Positions 1 through 8,758 of a stretch of 64,000 bases of DNA are shown in pieces. Below the pieces are notes generated by a model. It ran no database searches. It was not told where the DNA came from and saw nothing but the letters and a program-made list of their open reading frames with translations. The DNA is taken from assembly GCA_964461135.1 (NCBI GenBank), contig CAYWTB010000011.1, positions 1 to 64,000 of the forward strand, in the 5' to 3' direction. Position 1 is the first letter of the stretch; every line of letters starts with the position of its first letter. The DNA comes from RQOF01 sp964461135 (GTDB lineage: Bacteria; Calditrichota; Calditrichia; RBG-13-44-9). The position numbers were made by a program, and so were the translations under genes.

Positions 1-29
1 TTCCTCCTTTCTTTCTTCTGATAAAACTG

Positions 30-160
30 TCAACCTATTTCAGGACGGGACACTGGTGCCTAAAAACTGATACCTGACGCCTTAATATTTATCCCTTATC
101 CCTTTTTGCTGATGCCTGAAACCTGATACCTGGCACCTTATTGTTAAGCTTTTATCCTTC
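30..160. repeat. degenerate CCTGATACC-like repeat block
   Basis: The gap before mutM holds several imperfect copies of a short pyrimidine-rich unit, such as CTGATACCTGACGCC, GATGCCTGAAACCTGATACC and CCTGGCACC, spaced roughly every seven bases. Similar text recurs near 10.1-10.5 kb, 13.5 kb and 47.2 kb. It does not encode a convincing protein. Origin and function are unknown. Confidence 0.5.
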
Positions 161-215
161 ATCAGCAATCTCTACAGCCAGGATAGCGTGAAACAGATGA
201 AAAGAAAAAAATCAA

Positions 216-245
216 TTGACAGTTGGGTTGGATTTTCAATACAAT
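216..245 (+). promoter_or_regulatory. sigma70-like promoter upstream of mutM
   Basis: TTGACA at 216-221 is a perfect -35 box and TACAAT at 240-245 matches five of six -10 positions, with an 18-base spacer. A good ribosome binding site, AGGAGA at 265-270, follows ten bases before the mutM ATG. The promoter probably drives the mutM housekeeping run. Confidence 0.55.
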
Positions 246-280
246 TCAGGTAATTTTTTTATTCAGGAGAAATTACATCT

Positions 281-1087
281 ATGCCCGAATTACCGGAAGT
301 TGAAACGATTGTCCGTCAGATTGCCGCCCGTTACCTGTCCGCCAGGATTATAGAAGTAACAGCAAACCCCGTGATAATTTTCCAAAACATCACGGCAGCC
401 GCTTTTAAGCAGTCACTTGAAGGGAAAACCCTTCTGAAGGTAGAACGCTATGGTAAATTCATGTACTGGACGGTGGATGATGTCTATCCGGTATACCACC
501 TGGGAATGTCGGGTATCTTTATCAGTGATTCGGCCACTTCACTCTATCCACGCCACATTCATATTCATTTCCGTTTCTCTGACGGGTTGCAGCTGTTCTT
601 TCAGGATGTGCGCAAGTTCAGCAAAATCTACCTTTACCGGCAGATCCCGAATTTCGCTCACCTGGGACCTGATCCCACGCAGGAAAATTTTACTTTAAAT
701 AACTTCAAGAAATTATTACATTTAAGAAAGTTGGTTCTGAAGTCGTTTCTGATGGATCAGCGGGTACTGGCCGGTATAGGAAATATCTATGCCAGCGAAA
801 TATTGTTCGATGCAGGTCTGCGTCCGGCAAGAAACACGCAGAGCTTAACGGAACGTGAGATAAAAACACTTTATCATTCAATAAAAAAAATACTGAAACT
901 GGCCACAGAACGTTTTGGAACCACCTACAGCGCTTATCGTACGGTAGAGGGCATTAACGGGGAGAATCAGAATTTTTTAAAAGTATACCAGAGGTACGGT
1001 GAATCCTGCATGAGATGCGGAACGCCGATTGAGAAAACGGTAATAAATAGCCGCTCCACTTTTTTTTGTAAAAAATGTCAAAAATAA
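281..1087 (+). CDS. mutM: formamidopyrimidine-DNA glycosylase
   Basis: Base-excision repair enzyme that removes oxidised purines such as 8-oxoguanine and nicks the abasic site (Fpg/Nei family). The protein begins MPELPEVE; in this family Pro2 is the catalytic nucleophile once Met is removed, and the following Glu is also catalytic. The C-terminus carries the family zinc finger, C-x2-C-x16-C-x2-C, with the conserved Arg between the Cys pairs (NSRSTFFC). The length of 268 residues is typical. The start is fixed by the MPELPE motif and by AGGAGA ten bases upstream. The last codons overlap the next gene by 13 bases, so the two are probably translationally coupled. Confidence 0.96.
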   Translation: MPELPEVETIVRQIAARYLSARIIEVTANPVIIFQNITAAAFKQSLEGKTLLKVERYGKFMYWTVDDVYPVYHLGMSGIFISDSATSLYPRHIHIHFRFSDGLQLFFQDVRKFSKIYLYRQIPNFAHLGPDPTQENFTLNNFKKLLHLRKLVLKSFLMDQRVLAGIGNIYASEILFDAGLRPARNTQSLTEREIKTLYHSIKKILKLATERFGTTYSAYRTVEGINGENQNFLKVYQRYGESCMRCGTPIEKTVINSRSTFFCKKCQK

Positions 1088-1902
1088 GAATGAAAACACG
1101 TCAGTGCATCATCACTCTTTTAACGGACTTCGGTACGGAAGACGGTTATGTGGGCGCCATGAAAGGTGTACTGCTGAATAGCATTCCCGATGTCTCTATT
1201 GTGGATATTACCCATAACATTCAACCGTTTAATTACCGCCAGGCGGCGTTTTCCCTCATGAATTACGCCTTTTATTTTCCGGCGGGAACCATTCATCTGG
1301 CGTTGGTGGATCCGGGGGTTGGAACAGGGCGGGATTGCCTGATTCTGAAAACTTCGGATTACTATTTTATCGGACCCAATAATGGAATATTCAGTTATAT
1401 TCTCCACACCACCGGTTACCGGGCTTTCCGGATCCGCACAGAACTCTTCGGTTCCAAGGTGAGCCCCACATTCCATGGCCGGGATATATTTGCCCCGGCT
1501 GCGGTGCGTATCCTCAAAGGTGAATCTCCGGATAAATTTTCGCAACCGCTGGAGCATCTTACCTCTTTCTATGAGTCTTTCGATGACCTTGAAGATGATG
1601 AATACCGCCTGAAGGTGATTCATGTGGATCATTTCGGGAATTTGATTGTAAATTTTACCCTGTCTGACTGGAAAACCCTGGGAAGCCCGCCCGATGTAAG
1701 GGCCCAGATTAACCACTCCTTCATCTACGGCATTAAGCGAACCTTTGCCGAAGCGGCAGTTGACCAACTGCTGTTGACCTGGGATAGCCGTGGTTTTTTG
1801 CAACTTGCCCAGAATTGTGGCAATGCCGCCCGGACACTTAATATGAAAGCAGGCGATCATATTGTCCTGAAAGTAAGTCATTCCCGAGAAAAGGAACCCT
1901 GA
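1075..1902 (+). CDS. SAM hydroxide adenosyltransferase (DUF62 family)
   Basis: Member of the DUF62/SAM hydrolase family, which hydrolyses S-adenosylmethionine to adenosine and methionine and is related to the fluorinase/chlorinase enzymes. Family signatures visible are the N-terminal TDFGTEDGYVGAMKG, DVSIVDITHNI, LVDPGVGTGRD, GPNNGIFS and, in the second domain, HVDHFGNLIVNF. The length of 275 residues is usual. ATG at 1075 overlaps the mutM end; a second ATG at 1090 is equally possible. The physiological role is unsettled for the family. The gene lies in a tight plus-strand run with mutM and the YbbR gene. Confidence 0.9.
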   Translation: MSKIRMKTRQCIITLLTDFGTEDGYVGAMKGVLLNSIPDVSIVDITHNIQPFNYRQAAFSLMNYAFYFPAGTIHLALVDPGVGTGRDCLILKTSDYYFIGPNNGIFSYILHTTGYRAFRIRTELFGSKVSPTFHGRDIFAPAAVRILKGESPDKFSQPLEHLTSFYESFDDLEDDEYRLKVIHVDHFGNLIVNFTLSDWKTLGSPPDVRAQINHSFIYGIKRTFAEAAVDQLLLTWDSRGFLQLAQNCGNAARTLNMKAGDHIVLKVSHSREKEP

Positions 1903-1905
1903 TAC

Positions 1906-2859
1906 ATGAAAATGATTCCAAAATTATCCTCGCTGAGACAGAATTACCGGTCCATTCTGGGAGTGACCTTCCTGGCATTTATCCTCTGGTTCATGGTGAA
2001 AATGAATAAAGTGTATGAATACGCCATGGATATTCCAATTCAGTATTCCAACCTGGACCAGGATAAAATATACAAATATCCCCATCGCAATTCTGTGCAT
2101 GTGGAATTTATCGGCAAGGGACTGGATCTGTTGCGTCTTCGGTTTTATAAAGTGAGTTATATGATTGATCTGTCGGGTGTGTCCCGGTACGCCGAATTTG
2201 ATCTCAGCGAACACCCAGAATATGTAAATTTCCCGCGGGAACTGGATGTGACGGTAAAATCCATTCTGCGGCCGCGCACCCTGATAATGGAAATTGACCA
2301 AAAAATGCTGAAAAAACTCCCGGTAGAAGTTGATTACGATATGGATGAACCACCGGGAATGATTCTGGTGGATATCCTGGTGGATCCGGATTCCGTGATG
2401 GTTACCGGTCCGGCCGAAATTTTCACAAAAGTGGACCGGATCTATACCGAAAAAAAAGAGTTCAAGGAAATGGTTAAACCTTTCACCGCAGAATTTATAA
2501 TTCAAGAGTCCAGTGAATATTTTGCCGAATATGATCCGACACAGGTGAAGGCTACATTCGATATACAGCGCCTGGCTGAAAAAGAAGTACTGGATGTTCC
2601 GGTTACGGTGATTGATAAACCGGCCAATCTGGAAGTCATTCCGCTACCTTCAACCGCTAATATCTATGTTAAAGGCGGAGAGAAGATTCTGGCCGATCTG
2701 GGTATGCAGGATTTTCAGATTATCATCGATTTCCGAAAAGAATGGAAGCCGGGTGTGCAGAAGGTGAAGGCAGATATAAAAACTGATGCCAATGTTTTAT
2801 ATATGGAAACTCGACCTCCCTTTTTTGAGTTAATCGTACAGAAAAAACGGGGAAGTTGA
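1906..2859 (+). CDS. YbbR-domain membrane-anchored protein
   Basis: A single N-terminal transmembrane helix (about residues 17-33, ILGVTFLAFILWFMVKM) is followed by an extracytoplasmic region built from YbbR-like beta-rich repeats of about 80 residues, recognisable from segments such as LPVEVDYDMDEPPGMILVDI and VLDVPVTVIDKPANLEVIPL. YbbR proteins in Firmicutes (CdaR) regulate diadenylate cyclase, but no cdaA gene is adjacent here, so the partner is unknown. AAGGAA about nine bases upstream supports ATG 1906. The gene begins three bases after the stop of the SAM adenosyltransferase and lies ten bases before tsaD, so it is probably co-transcribed with both. Confidence 0.8.
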   Translation: MKMIPKLSSLRQNYRSILGVTFLAFILWFMVKMNKVYEYAMDIPIQYSNLDQDKIYKYPHRNSVHVEFIGKGLDLLRLRFYKVSYMIDLSGVSRYAEFDLSEHPEYVNFPRELDVTVKSILRPRTLIMEIDQKMLKKLPVEVDYDMDEPPGMILVDILVDPDSVMVTGPAEIFTKVDRIYTEKKEFKEMVKPFTAEFIIQESSEYFAEYDPTQVKATFDIQRLAEKEVLDVPVTVIDKPANLEVIPLPSTANIYVKGGEKILADLGMQDFQIIIDFRKEWKPGVQKVKADIKTDANVLYMETRPPFFELIVQKKRGS

Positions 2860-2871
2860 AAAAGATATTTG

Positions 2872-3894
2872 ATGCAGAATACATTTAGATTTATACTCGC
2901 AGTTGAGACCAGTTGTGATGAAACATCCGCTGCAGTAATCACACCACGCAAAGTTTTATCCAATATTATCTCTTCCCAGGAGGTTCATGTGAATTTCGGA
3001 GGGGTGGTACCGGAGCTGGCCTCTCGGGCGCATGTCAGAAAAATAATCCCCATCGTCAGAGAAGCCCTGTCCAGGGCCGGTATCGGTCTGCAGGACATTG
3101 ATGGAATAGCCGTCACCTGTGGTCCCGGCCTGATTGGCGCATTGCTGGTAGGATTGAATTATGCCAAGGGTCTTTCCCTGGCCCTTGACTTACCCCTGGC
3201 AGGGGTTAACCACATGGAAGGTCATATTTATGCCAATTTCCTGAATGGACATAGCATATCCTTTCCCTTCCTCTGCCTGGTAGTATCGGGCGGGCACACC
3301 CAAATTGTAGTTATGCAGGATCACCTCCGCTATCGCATTCTGGGAGAAACGCGGGATGATGCAGTGGGAGAAGCATTTGACAAGGTTGCCAAACTTCTGC
3401 AACTACCTTATCCGGGAGGACCACAGGTGGATCGTCTTGCAGAGGAGGGTAATCCTCATTTTGTGGAATTCCCGCGTGCTTTGATAAAAAAAGCTGATTT
3501 TGATTTCAGTTACAGTGGTTTGAAAACTGCCGTACTAAATCTGACCAGGGAGATGGGCCCGGAAAAGTCCCGGCAGCATCTGAATGATATCTGCGCTTCA
3601 TTTCAACGTGCCGCAGTGGAAGTTCTGGTGAAAAAAACAGTTGAAGCTGCCCGCACACATCAGATCAAACGGATTGCCCTGGCAGGCGGAGTGGCCGCCA
3701 ATTCGCTCCTGCGCCGCTGGATGAGGGATGAAGCTGCCAGGTATCATATGAAAGTCATATTGCCATCACTGGAGTATTGCACGGACAATGCCGCCATGAT
3801 TGCCCGCGTCGGATTGGAATATTTCTCCCGCCAACACTACAGTTCACGGGATCTTAATGTTTACCCGTCACTGAGACTGGGAGAGAGCTGCTAG
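2872..3894 (+). CDS. tsaD: tRNA N6-threonylcarbamoyladenosine transferase TsaD
   Basis: Transfers the threonylcarbamoyl group to A37 of ANN-decoding tRNAs, with TsaB and TsaE as partners. The protein shows the Kae1/Qri7 ASKHA signatures: VETSCDETSAAV at the N-terminus, GGVVPELASRAH, the metal-binding HMEGH motif near residue 110, VVSGGHTQ and the C-terminal AGGVAANSLLR and CTDNAAMIA motifs. The length of 340 residues matches bacterial TsaD. ATG 2872 is preferred over the in-frame TTG just before it. tsaB, tsaE and tsaC are not in this window. The gene ends nine bases before the VWA protein. Confidence 0.96.
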   Translation: MQNTFRFILAVETSCDETSAAVITPRKVLSNIISSQEVHVNFGGVVPELASRAHVRKIIPIVREALSRAGIGLQDIDGIAVTCGPGLIGALLVGLNYAKGLSLALDLPLAGVNHMEGHIYANFLNGHSISFPFLCLVVSGGHTQIVVMQDHLRYRILGETRDDAVGEAFDKVAKLLQLPYPGGPQVDRLAEEGNPHFVEFPRALIKKADFDFSYSGLKTAVLNLTREMGPEKSRQHLNDICASFQRAAVEVLVKKTVEAARTHQIKRIALAGGVAANSLLRRWMRDEAARYHMKVILPSLEYCTDNAAMIARVGLEYFSRQHYSSRDLNVYPSLRLGESC

Positions 3895-3903
3895 GTAGCA
3901 CTT

Positions 3904-6054
3904 ATGGTGGAACAACTGCTTCTCAATTTTTCCATAGCCGGCTGGATCTTTTTCCTGCTTTTATGGGTGCTCATCGGTATTGCGGTTTTTTATTACAGCC
4001 GCACACTCCCGCCCCTCTCCCGGCCACGCAGAATTTTTCTGACTGTTTTACGCAGCCTCAGTCTTGTCATGATATTTTTTATTTTTTTTCAGCCGGTAGT
4101 TCAGCTGATTATTAAACGCCATGAGACGCCTACCGTGGCCATATTGCTGGATAACTCCAGAAGTATGACCATCAAAGACGGCTATGGACAGCGGGGAGAT
4201 TCGCTGCGCTATGCGCTTGAAAATCTCCGCCAGGCAGGCGGTAATGATTCGGTGGCCATCAGAATCTATAAATTCGCTCAAAATCTGGCACCCCTGGCTG
4301 GTGATACCCTCTCTTTTTCCGGCCGCCAAACCAATATTTCAGCTGCCCTGGAAAGTATCCTGGACAGCCTGATTCAATATAATATTCAATCGGTATTCCT
4401 GCTTTCGGACGGTCAGTTCAATCAGGGCGCGAATCCGCTGGTCACCGCACGGAACAGTCCCATTGTAATTCATACCGTCACGGTTGGAGACAGCAGCCTG
4501 AAAAAAGATATAGAGATCTCCGGAATCCGTTACAATGCAGTTGTTTACGCCGGAGATACTACCACTGTCTGGGCTACAGTTCTGCATACCGGCTACGACG
4601 ATTTGGAAGTGATTGTGCGTCTGCACAGGGGATCCGAGCAGCTGGCCGCCAGGGTGGTCAATCTCCCTGCCAGTGGATTTCAGAAACAGGTGGTTTTTAC
4701 CATTACGGCAGAGAAACCGGGAGAAACCCAGTATACTGTGGAAATCGATCCCGGCAAGGATGAAGTAAACAAACAGAATAACCGGAAAACTTTCGTTTTA
4801 AATGTGCTGAAAAGCAGGCTGAAAGTATTGCTGGTCAGTGGGCAGGCTTCCGTTGATCAGCGGATGCTGCTGTATGTTCTTAAACAGATTCCTGCTGTTC
4901 GCTTTTCTGTTTTAACCGAAGATGTGAATGGCCGCTTTTATGAAAGGGATTTTCAAAAGGTGGTGCTGGATTCGCAGGATGTTTTCCTTTTTCTGGGCTA
5001 TCCCACCGGGCGCAGCAAGCAGGGCATTGTGAACACGATGTTGCAGTCTGTCAAAACCAGTAAAAAGCCACTTTTTTTGGTTTTGAATAATTCCACCAGC
5101 TTTAACAGCCTGAAACCCATTCTGGACATTTTGCCGTTTTCGGGTAAATCGGTCCCGGACGGTGGCACACAGGCCATGGTGACACTTACCGCCGCAGGAC
5201 TGCTGCATCCGGCTACCCGCATTGAGGAGAATCCCCAGCTAACATTGAATTTATGGAAGGATCTTCCCCCTGTCACCGTTTTTGGGAAAAACCTGCTGCC
5301 GGAAAAAGATGCAAGTATCCTGCTTAACGCCCGGATCGATGATGATACTAGGCCTGCACCGGTATTAATGGCTTCCATACGTTATGAAACAAAAAGCCTG
5401 GTGCTTTGTGCGGGGGGATTCGGCAGCTGGCACTTCCAGTTTCAGGATGATCCGGTGAAGGATTTGTTCTTCCGAAAATTTATTGAAAACAGCCTGCGTT
5501 GGCTGGTCAGCCGGGAAGATATCCAGAAGATTCAGATCCGCCCCAATCAGAGAGTGTATCGCATGGGAGAATTTGTGGAATTTTCCGGACAGGTACTGGA
5601 TGAGTTCTACCATCAGGTCCAGGATGCTGCTGTAAAAATTGCCATTACCGGTGAGGATTATAAACTTAAGGATGTTATTTCCAATCAGGGAGGATTCTAT
5701 ACCTACCGTGCGGCGGGTTTCCCCAGCGGCACTTATAACTATGAAATTGAAGCCTCTCAGGGGGACCGGAATCTGGGGAAAATAAGAGGAAAATTCGTGG
5801 TCGAACAGCTTGAACTGGAAATGCAGGAAAGCGAAGCAGATCCCGGACTGATGCGCCAGCTGGCCTCCGAAGCCGGGGGACAGAATTGGTCTGTTATGCA
5901 TTTTGTGCAAAATGTAAGCAGGATGCAGCTTTATGATCAGGTTCAGATGCTGACCATGGATTACGTACTCTGGAATAAAATCTACTGGCTTATTTTATTG
6001 ATATTCCTATTCAGCCTGGAGTGGTTTTTCCGCAAGCGCTGGGGATTACTCTAG
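3904..6054 (+). CDS. membrane-anchored VWA-domain protein
   Basis: A 716-residue membrane protein with two N-terminal helices (about 11-30 and 50-71), a large extracytoplasmic region and a C-terminal helix near 690-708 followed by a basic stop-transfer end. A von Willebrand A domain starts near residue 76 with an intact MIDAS motif DNSRSM (Asp83, Ser85, Ser87) and a later LLSDGQFNQG segment. The middle has a class I glutamine-amidotransferase-like fold seen in related FCB proteins, and a beta-sandwich near 530-640. The architecture resembles BatA/BatB-neighbour proteins, but no MoxR ATPase is nearby. Function unknown. It closes the mutM-tsaD run. Confidence 0.75.
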   Translation: MVEQLLLNFSIAGWIFFLLLWVLIGIAVFYYSRTLPPLSRPRRIFLTVLRSLSLVMIFFIFFQPVVQLIIKRHETPTVAILLDNSRSMTIKDGYGQRGDSLRYALENLRQAGGNDSVAIRIYKFAQNLAPLAGDTLSFSGRQTNISAALESILDSLIQYNIQSVFLLSDGQFNQGANPLVTARNSPIVIHTVTVGDSSLKKDIEISGIRYNAVVYAGDTTTVWATVLHTGYDDLEVIVRLHRGSEQLAARVVNLPASGFQKQVVFTITAEKPGETQYTVEIDPGKDEVNKQNNRKTFVLNVLKSRLKVLLVSGQASVDQRMLLYVLKQIPAVRFSVLTEDVNGRFYERDFQKVVLDSQDVFLFLGYPTGRSKQGIVNTMLQSVKTSKKPLFLVLNNSTSFNSLKPILDILPFSGKSVPDGGTQAMVTLTAAGLLHPATRIEENPQLTLNLWKDLPPVTVFGKNLLPEKDASILLNARIDDDTRPAPVLMASIRYETKSLVLCAGGFGSWHFQFQDDPVKDLFFRKFIENSLRWLVSREDIQKIQIRPNQRVYRMGEFVEFSGQVLDEFYHQVQDAAVKIAITGEDYKLKDVISNQGGFYTYRAAGFPSGTYNYEIEASQGDRNLGKIRGKFVVEQLELEMQESEADPGLMRQLASEAGGQNWSVMHFVQNVSRMQLYDQVQMLTMDYVLWNKIYWLILLIFLFSLEWFFRKRWGLL

Positions 6055-6328
6055 AACGCCTCAATTGGCTCCACTGCCTCACAAATCCTGTATCCCCAGG
6101 TTTTACTCCGGATGCCGGGCAACCTAGACTTTCTGTTGTCTATCTCAGGCCTGCCTGCCAAGTCAAATTTGCTGATAGAGTACACTGAGAATCAGGCTTT
6201 AAGGCTCACGGCAATGTTCTCTTTTTTTCTTTTATTTTTTGCCTTTTTTCGTATTTTGTGCCAATTATTTTTACCTTTGATCTTCCGTATAACGGTCACT
6301 TCGTGGTAATTCCAGATCTTATTGTTCT

Positions 6329-8332
6329 TTAATGTTTTCCGGTCCGCATGGCATCCCAGATCATATAAATGCACAACAGAACGAACATGACGAAACCCAG
6401 GATTTCGGCACCACTGGATTGAGTCCAGTGTTCATAAACCGTGCCTAGGGCACGTACGATCGTCCATCCCGGGCGGATAATTTCCTGACCGGCATAGATG
6501 ATAAATGCCGATACCACTCCCATGATAGCTCCCCCGGCAATGAATCCCGAAGCAATCAGGGTTCCTTTTTCCCTGCGGGCATTATTCAGTTCCTGGTCCC
6601 TGGAGCGGGTGGAAACTATATGTGAGATAATACCGCCTATCAGAATGGGTGTATTCAGATGAATGGGCAGGTACATTCCCAGTGCGAATGCCAGCGCCGG
6701 TACTTTGATCATTTCCAGGATTATGGCTATGAACACCCCGGCCATATAGGCCAGCCATGGAGCGGGTTGATTGGACATCAACGGTTCCAGCACTGCAGCC
6801 ATGGCGGATGCCTGCGGTGCCTCCAGGCCGCCGGGACCAAAACCGAAGGTCTGGTGAAGCACCATTATGACGAATCCTACCGATATTGCCGCCAGGATTG
6901 TTCCCAGAAATTTATAACGTTCCTGAGTGCGGGGAGTGGTCCCTAGCCAGTACCCGATTTTCAGGTCGGTGATGAATCCGCCCGCCATGGACAGGGCGGT
7001 GCATACCACCCCACCGATCAGCAGTGCTGCCAGCATACCTGCCTTCCCGGAAAGACCTACCCGTACCAGGATCACGGAGGAGAGTATTAGCGTCATCAGG
7101 GTCATGCCGGATACCGGGTTTGTGCCTACAATGGCAATTGCCCGGGCCGCAACCGTGGTGAACAGGAAAGCAATAATGGTTACAATCAGCAATCCCGTTA
7201 TGGCGAAACCGATCTTATTTACTACCCCAATGGCGAAAAAGATGAATATGGCAAACAGGGTTAGAATAATCAGAGAAATTACCCACTTCATCCGGACATC
7301 CAGCTGGGTTCGTTGGGAATCTTCCTGCTGGGTGATGCCGCCGCCGAAAATTTCCTCCTTGGCCAGTTTAAAGGCACCAAAAATTATACGCCAGGATTTA
7401 ATAATGCCGATGATGCCAGCGGCTGCAATCCCCCCAATACCCACATGCCGGACGTAATCGTAAAAAATCTGCAGGGGAGACATTTCCGAAATGGGCTGGG
7501 CGGACTGCAATATGGGACCGGGGATATACTGTCCGATAAAATAGACCATGGGAATGAGAACCCACCAGGCCAGAAATGACCCGGCTGCAATGATCATCGC
7601 ATATCGCAGGCCGACGATATAACCCAGCCCGGTGACCGCTGCCCCAATATTAAGGCGGAATTCCAGCCTGGTGGATTCAGCCAGGGCTTTACCCCACCCG
7701 AAAACAGTGGTGGATACCACCTCTTTCCAGGCTTCGAAGCCGGACACCAGAAAATCATATAAACCCCCTACCGCTGCAGCTTTCAGGAGGATCATTGCCT
7801 GTTCTCCTCCCGATTCACCGGCTACAAGGACCTCGGTGGTTGCAGTGGCTTCAGGAAAAGGAAATTCTCCGTGCATATCCTTGACAAAATATTTCCGGAA
7901 GGGAATGAGAAAAAGTATACCCAGAAAGCCGCCGAACAGAGACGTCAGAAATATCTGGAAAAATGTGGCGTCCAGCCCCAGTATATAGAGACCGGGAATG
8001 GTAAAAATTGCACCGGCCACCACCACCCCGGATGCCGCACCAATGGACTGGATGATGACATTTTCCGAAAGAGAATTTTTCCGTTTAAGAAAAACCGAAA
8101 GGCCCACCGCCAGGATAGCGATGGGAATAGCCGCTTCGAATACCTGTCCAATTTTCAACCCCAGAAAAGCCGCAGCCGCTGAAAAAAGAACGGCATAAAA
8201 CATTCCCCATAGAATGGAATAGGGAGTCGCTTCCGGCAGGAATTGATCAGCCGGAACCACTGGTAAGTATTCTTCACCGGGTTCGAGTTTGCGGTAAGCA
8301 TTTTTAGGAAGACTGCGTTTGTTCTGTTCCAT
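6329..8332 (-). CDS. OPT-family oligopeptide transporter
   Basis: A 667-residue polytopic membrane protein of the OPT superfamily, probable proton-coupled uptake of small peptides or metal chelates. Recognisable OPT segments include the N-terminal TPYSILWGMFYAVLFSAAAAFLGLKIGQVFEAAIPIAIL, split here only by family drift, the HGEFPFPEATATTEVL loop, GTNPVSGMTLMTLIL and the C-terminal TPILIGGIISH. About 14-16 hydrophobic stretches span the whole length. The start is supported by AGGA about six bases upstream. It is a single gene facing away from the OmpA-like gene; nothing nearby identifies the substrate. Confidence 0.88.
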   Translation of the reverse strand: MEQNKRSLPKNAYRKLEPGEEYLPVVPADQFLPEATPYSILWGMFYAVLFSAAAAFLGLKIGQVFEAAIPIAILAVGLSVFLKRKNSLSENVIIQSIGAASGVVVAGAIFTIPGLYILGLDATFFQIFLTSLFGGFLGILFLIPFRKYFVKDMHGEFPFPEATATTEVLVAGESGGEQAMILLKAAAVGGLYDFLVSGFEAWKEVVSTTVFGWGKALAESTRLEFRLNIGAAVTGLGYIVGLRYAMIIAAGSFLAWWVLIPMVYFIGQYIPGPILQSAQPISEMSPLQIFYDYVRHVGIGGIAAAGIIGIIKSWRIIFGAFKLAKEEIFGGGITQQEDSQRTQLDVRMKWVISLIILTLFAIFIFFAIGVVNKIGFAITGLLIVTIIAFLFTTVAARAIAIVGTNPVSGMTLMTLILSSVILVRVGLSGKAGMLAALLIGGVVCTALSMAGGFITDLKIGYWLGTTPRTQERYKFLGTILAAISVGFVIMVLHQTFGFGPGGLEAPQASAMAAVLEPLMSNQPAPWLAYMAGVFIAIILEMIKVPALAFALGMYLPIHLNTPILIGGIISHIVSTRSRDQELNNARREKGTLIASGFIAGGAIMGVVSAFIIYAGQEIIRPGWTIVRALGTVYEHWTQSSGAEILGFVMFVLLCIYMIWDAMRTGKH

Positions 8333-8758
8333 TAGGTCCTCATGTGGTTATTCTATCTGGTTATTCTACAGAAATTTCGGATTAAAATAAATAACAGACC
8401 TAAAAAAGTAAAGCAAAATATATTTAGGCATTAGACTCTTCCAGGAATGCAGCTCACAATGGTACTCTATTTTCATTTGAAAATTTTTTTATAGTTTTCA
8501 GCTGAGTTTTTACTCATTCCGAAAATCATAGATGATTATGCCTTTTTCACAGATAGATGTTATGAATTATCTTCTCCAAATTTTACTTTCTCTCTCTTCA
8601 CCTGGCTGTGCCGCCGGACAAGGGGTCAGACCGTGGAATGTTATAATAGTAAACGGTACAATCACATAAATCTTTGACTCCCGGGAACATCTTTAATTAT
8701 TTTCCTTTAAATCATTATTAAATTCTCTTAAATTAATCAGTTAAATATTGGAAATATC
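8333..8758. other. divergent intergenic region
   Basis: A 426-base AT-rich gap between two divergent genes that must hold promoters for both. A TTGACT at 8674-8679 could be a -35 box for the plus-strand gene, but no good -10 follows. I see no RNA gene, strong hairpin or credible reading frame. Confidence 0.4.

Noticed and set aside
1120..1881. 253-codon minus-strand frame opposite the SAM adenosyltransferase
   Set aside because: The plus-strand frame is a clear family member; the opposite frame has no recognisable motifs.
6112..6309. 65-codon plus-strand frame between the VWA and OPT genes
   Set aside because: No ribosome binding site and only a low-complexity, Phe/Leu-rich translation of a T-rich stretch. 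No family resemblance.
6927..7457. 176-codon plus-strand frame opposite the OPT transporter
   Set aside because: The minus strand encodes a clear OPT protein. The antisense frame is explained by its codon composition.
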